Below are positions 63,959-64,000 of a DNA stretch of 64,000 bases, piece by piece. Within the stretch, counting starts at the first letter, position 1, and each line of letters opens with the position of its first letter. The position numbers and the translations under genes were made by a program. The notes beneath the pieces are model-generated. The model searched no databases, was not told the DNA's origin, and was given only the letters and a program-made list of their open reading frames with translations. Origin of the DNA: JBNKVT01 sp050299335 (GTDB lineage Bacteria; Pseudomonadota; Alphaproteobacteria; Rhodobacterales; Rhodobacteraceae); assembly GCA_050299335.1 (NCBI GenBank), contig JBNKVT010000062.1, forward strand, positions 1 through 64,000. Direction: 5' to 3'.

Positions 63959-64000
63959 GCAACAACTCGTTGATCCCGGTCTTCGAGCGCGTCTGCGCGT
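63951..64000 (-). CDS. C-terminal end of a gene leaving the window
   Basis: The last 16 codons before a TGA at 63951-63953 read AQTRSKTGINELLRD with good G/C third-position use. The stop lies inside the AbiU2-like start, an 8-base overlap that implies coupled translation. The gene continues beyond the right edge and cannot be identified from this end. Confidence 0.4.
   Translation of the reverse strand, partial: AQTRSKTGINELLRD

Overview
The window looks like chromosomal DNA of a high-GC alphaproteobacterium, most likely a member of the Rhodobacteraceae (Paracoccus/Rhodobacter-like). The main reasons are the housekeeping block accD-folC facing trxA-addA-addB-murU-amgK-tsaE, the CtrA-type TTAA-N7-TTAA boxes, the strong G/C third-position bias and the large number of sugar ABC importers. 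No rRNA, tRNA, CRISPR array, insertion sequence or transposase was seen.

1-7.7 kb is a sugar-acid region. The end of an enolase-superfamily dehydratase and a UxuA-type mannonate dehydratase (+ strand) face a minus-strand operon encoding a MalK-type ATPase, a second enolase-superfamily dehydratase, a Tat-exported solute-binding protein and a single-chain MalF-MalG fusion permease. 8.4-18.5 kb is a plus-strand polyol/sugar operon: ribose-type ABC importer, SorC regulator, aldo/keto reductase, GlpD-like dehydrogenase, class I aldolase and FGGY kinase, followed by the relic of a GMC oxidoreductase that has lost its middle. The gene set resembles the erythritol (ery) system, but an aldolase stands where isomerases would be expected. 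18.5-23.4 kb holds a GntR regulator with two DNA-binding modules, divergent from a second ribose-type importer (with a half-size ATPase) and a zinc alcohol dehydrogenase.

23.4-33 kb is mixed: a flavin monooxygenase, an MltB-like lipoprotein, a RidA protein, an MsbA-like exporter, an acyl-CoA synthetase, a ROK sugar kinase and a LuxR-type receptor with no LuxI nearby. 33-45.7 kb is the core block (CPBP protease, accD, folC; then trxA, addAB, murU, amgK, tsaE on the other strand, tightly overlapping). 45.9-50.2 kb is a maltose-type importer with a divergent ATPase gene. 50.2-64 kb contains a gene remnant, a succinate-semialdehyde dehydrogenase, a GGDEF protein, a response regulator, a DUF2064 protein, dapE, a class III aminotransferase divergent from an Lrp regulator, a HAD phosphatase, a PstS-OmpA fusion preceded by two CtrA boxes, a DUF389 membrane protein, a nucleotide-sugar epimerase-like protein and, at the right edge, a likely AbiU2/HEPN-type gene coupled to a gene leaving the window.

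The non-coding DNA is patterned. All four solute-binding-protein genes are followed by a GC-rich stem-loop before the next gene. Several perfect palindromes share a TTCAA apex. Two GTAG-headed REP-like palindromes and one nested tandem palindrome of RIME type are present.
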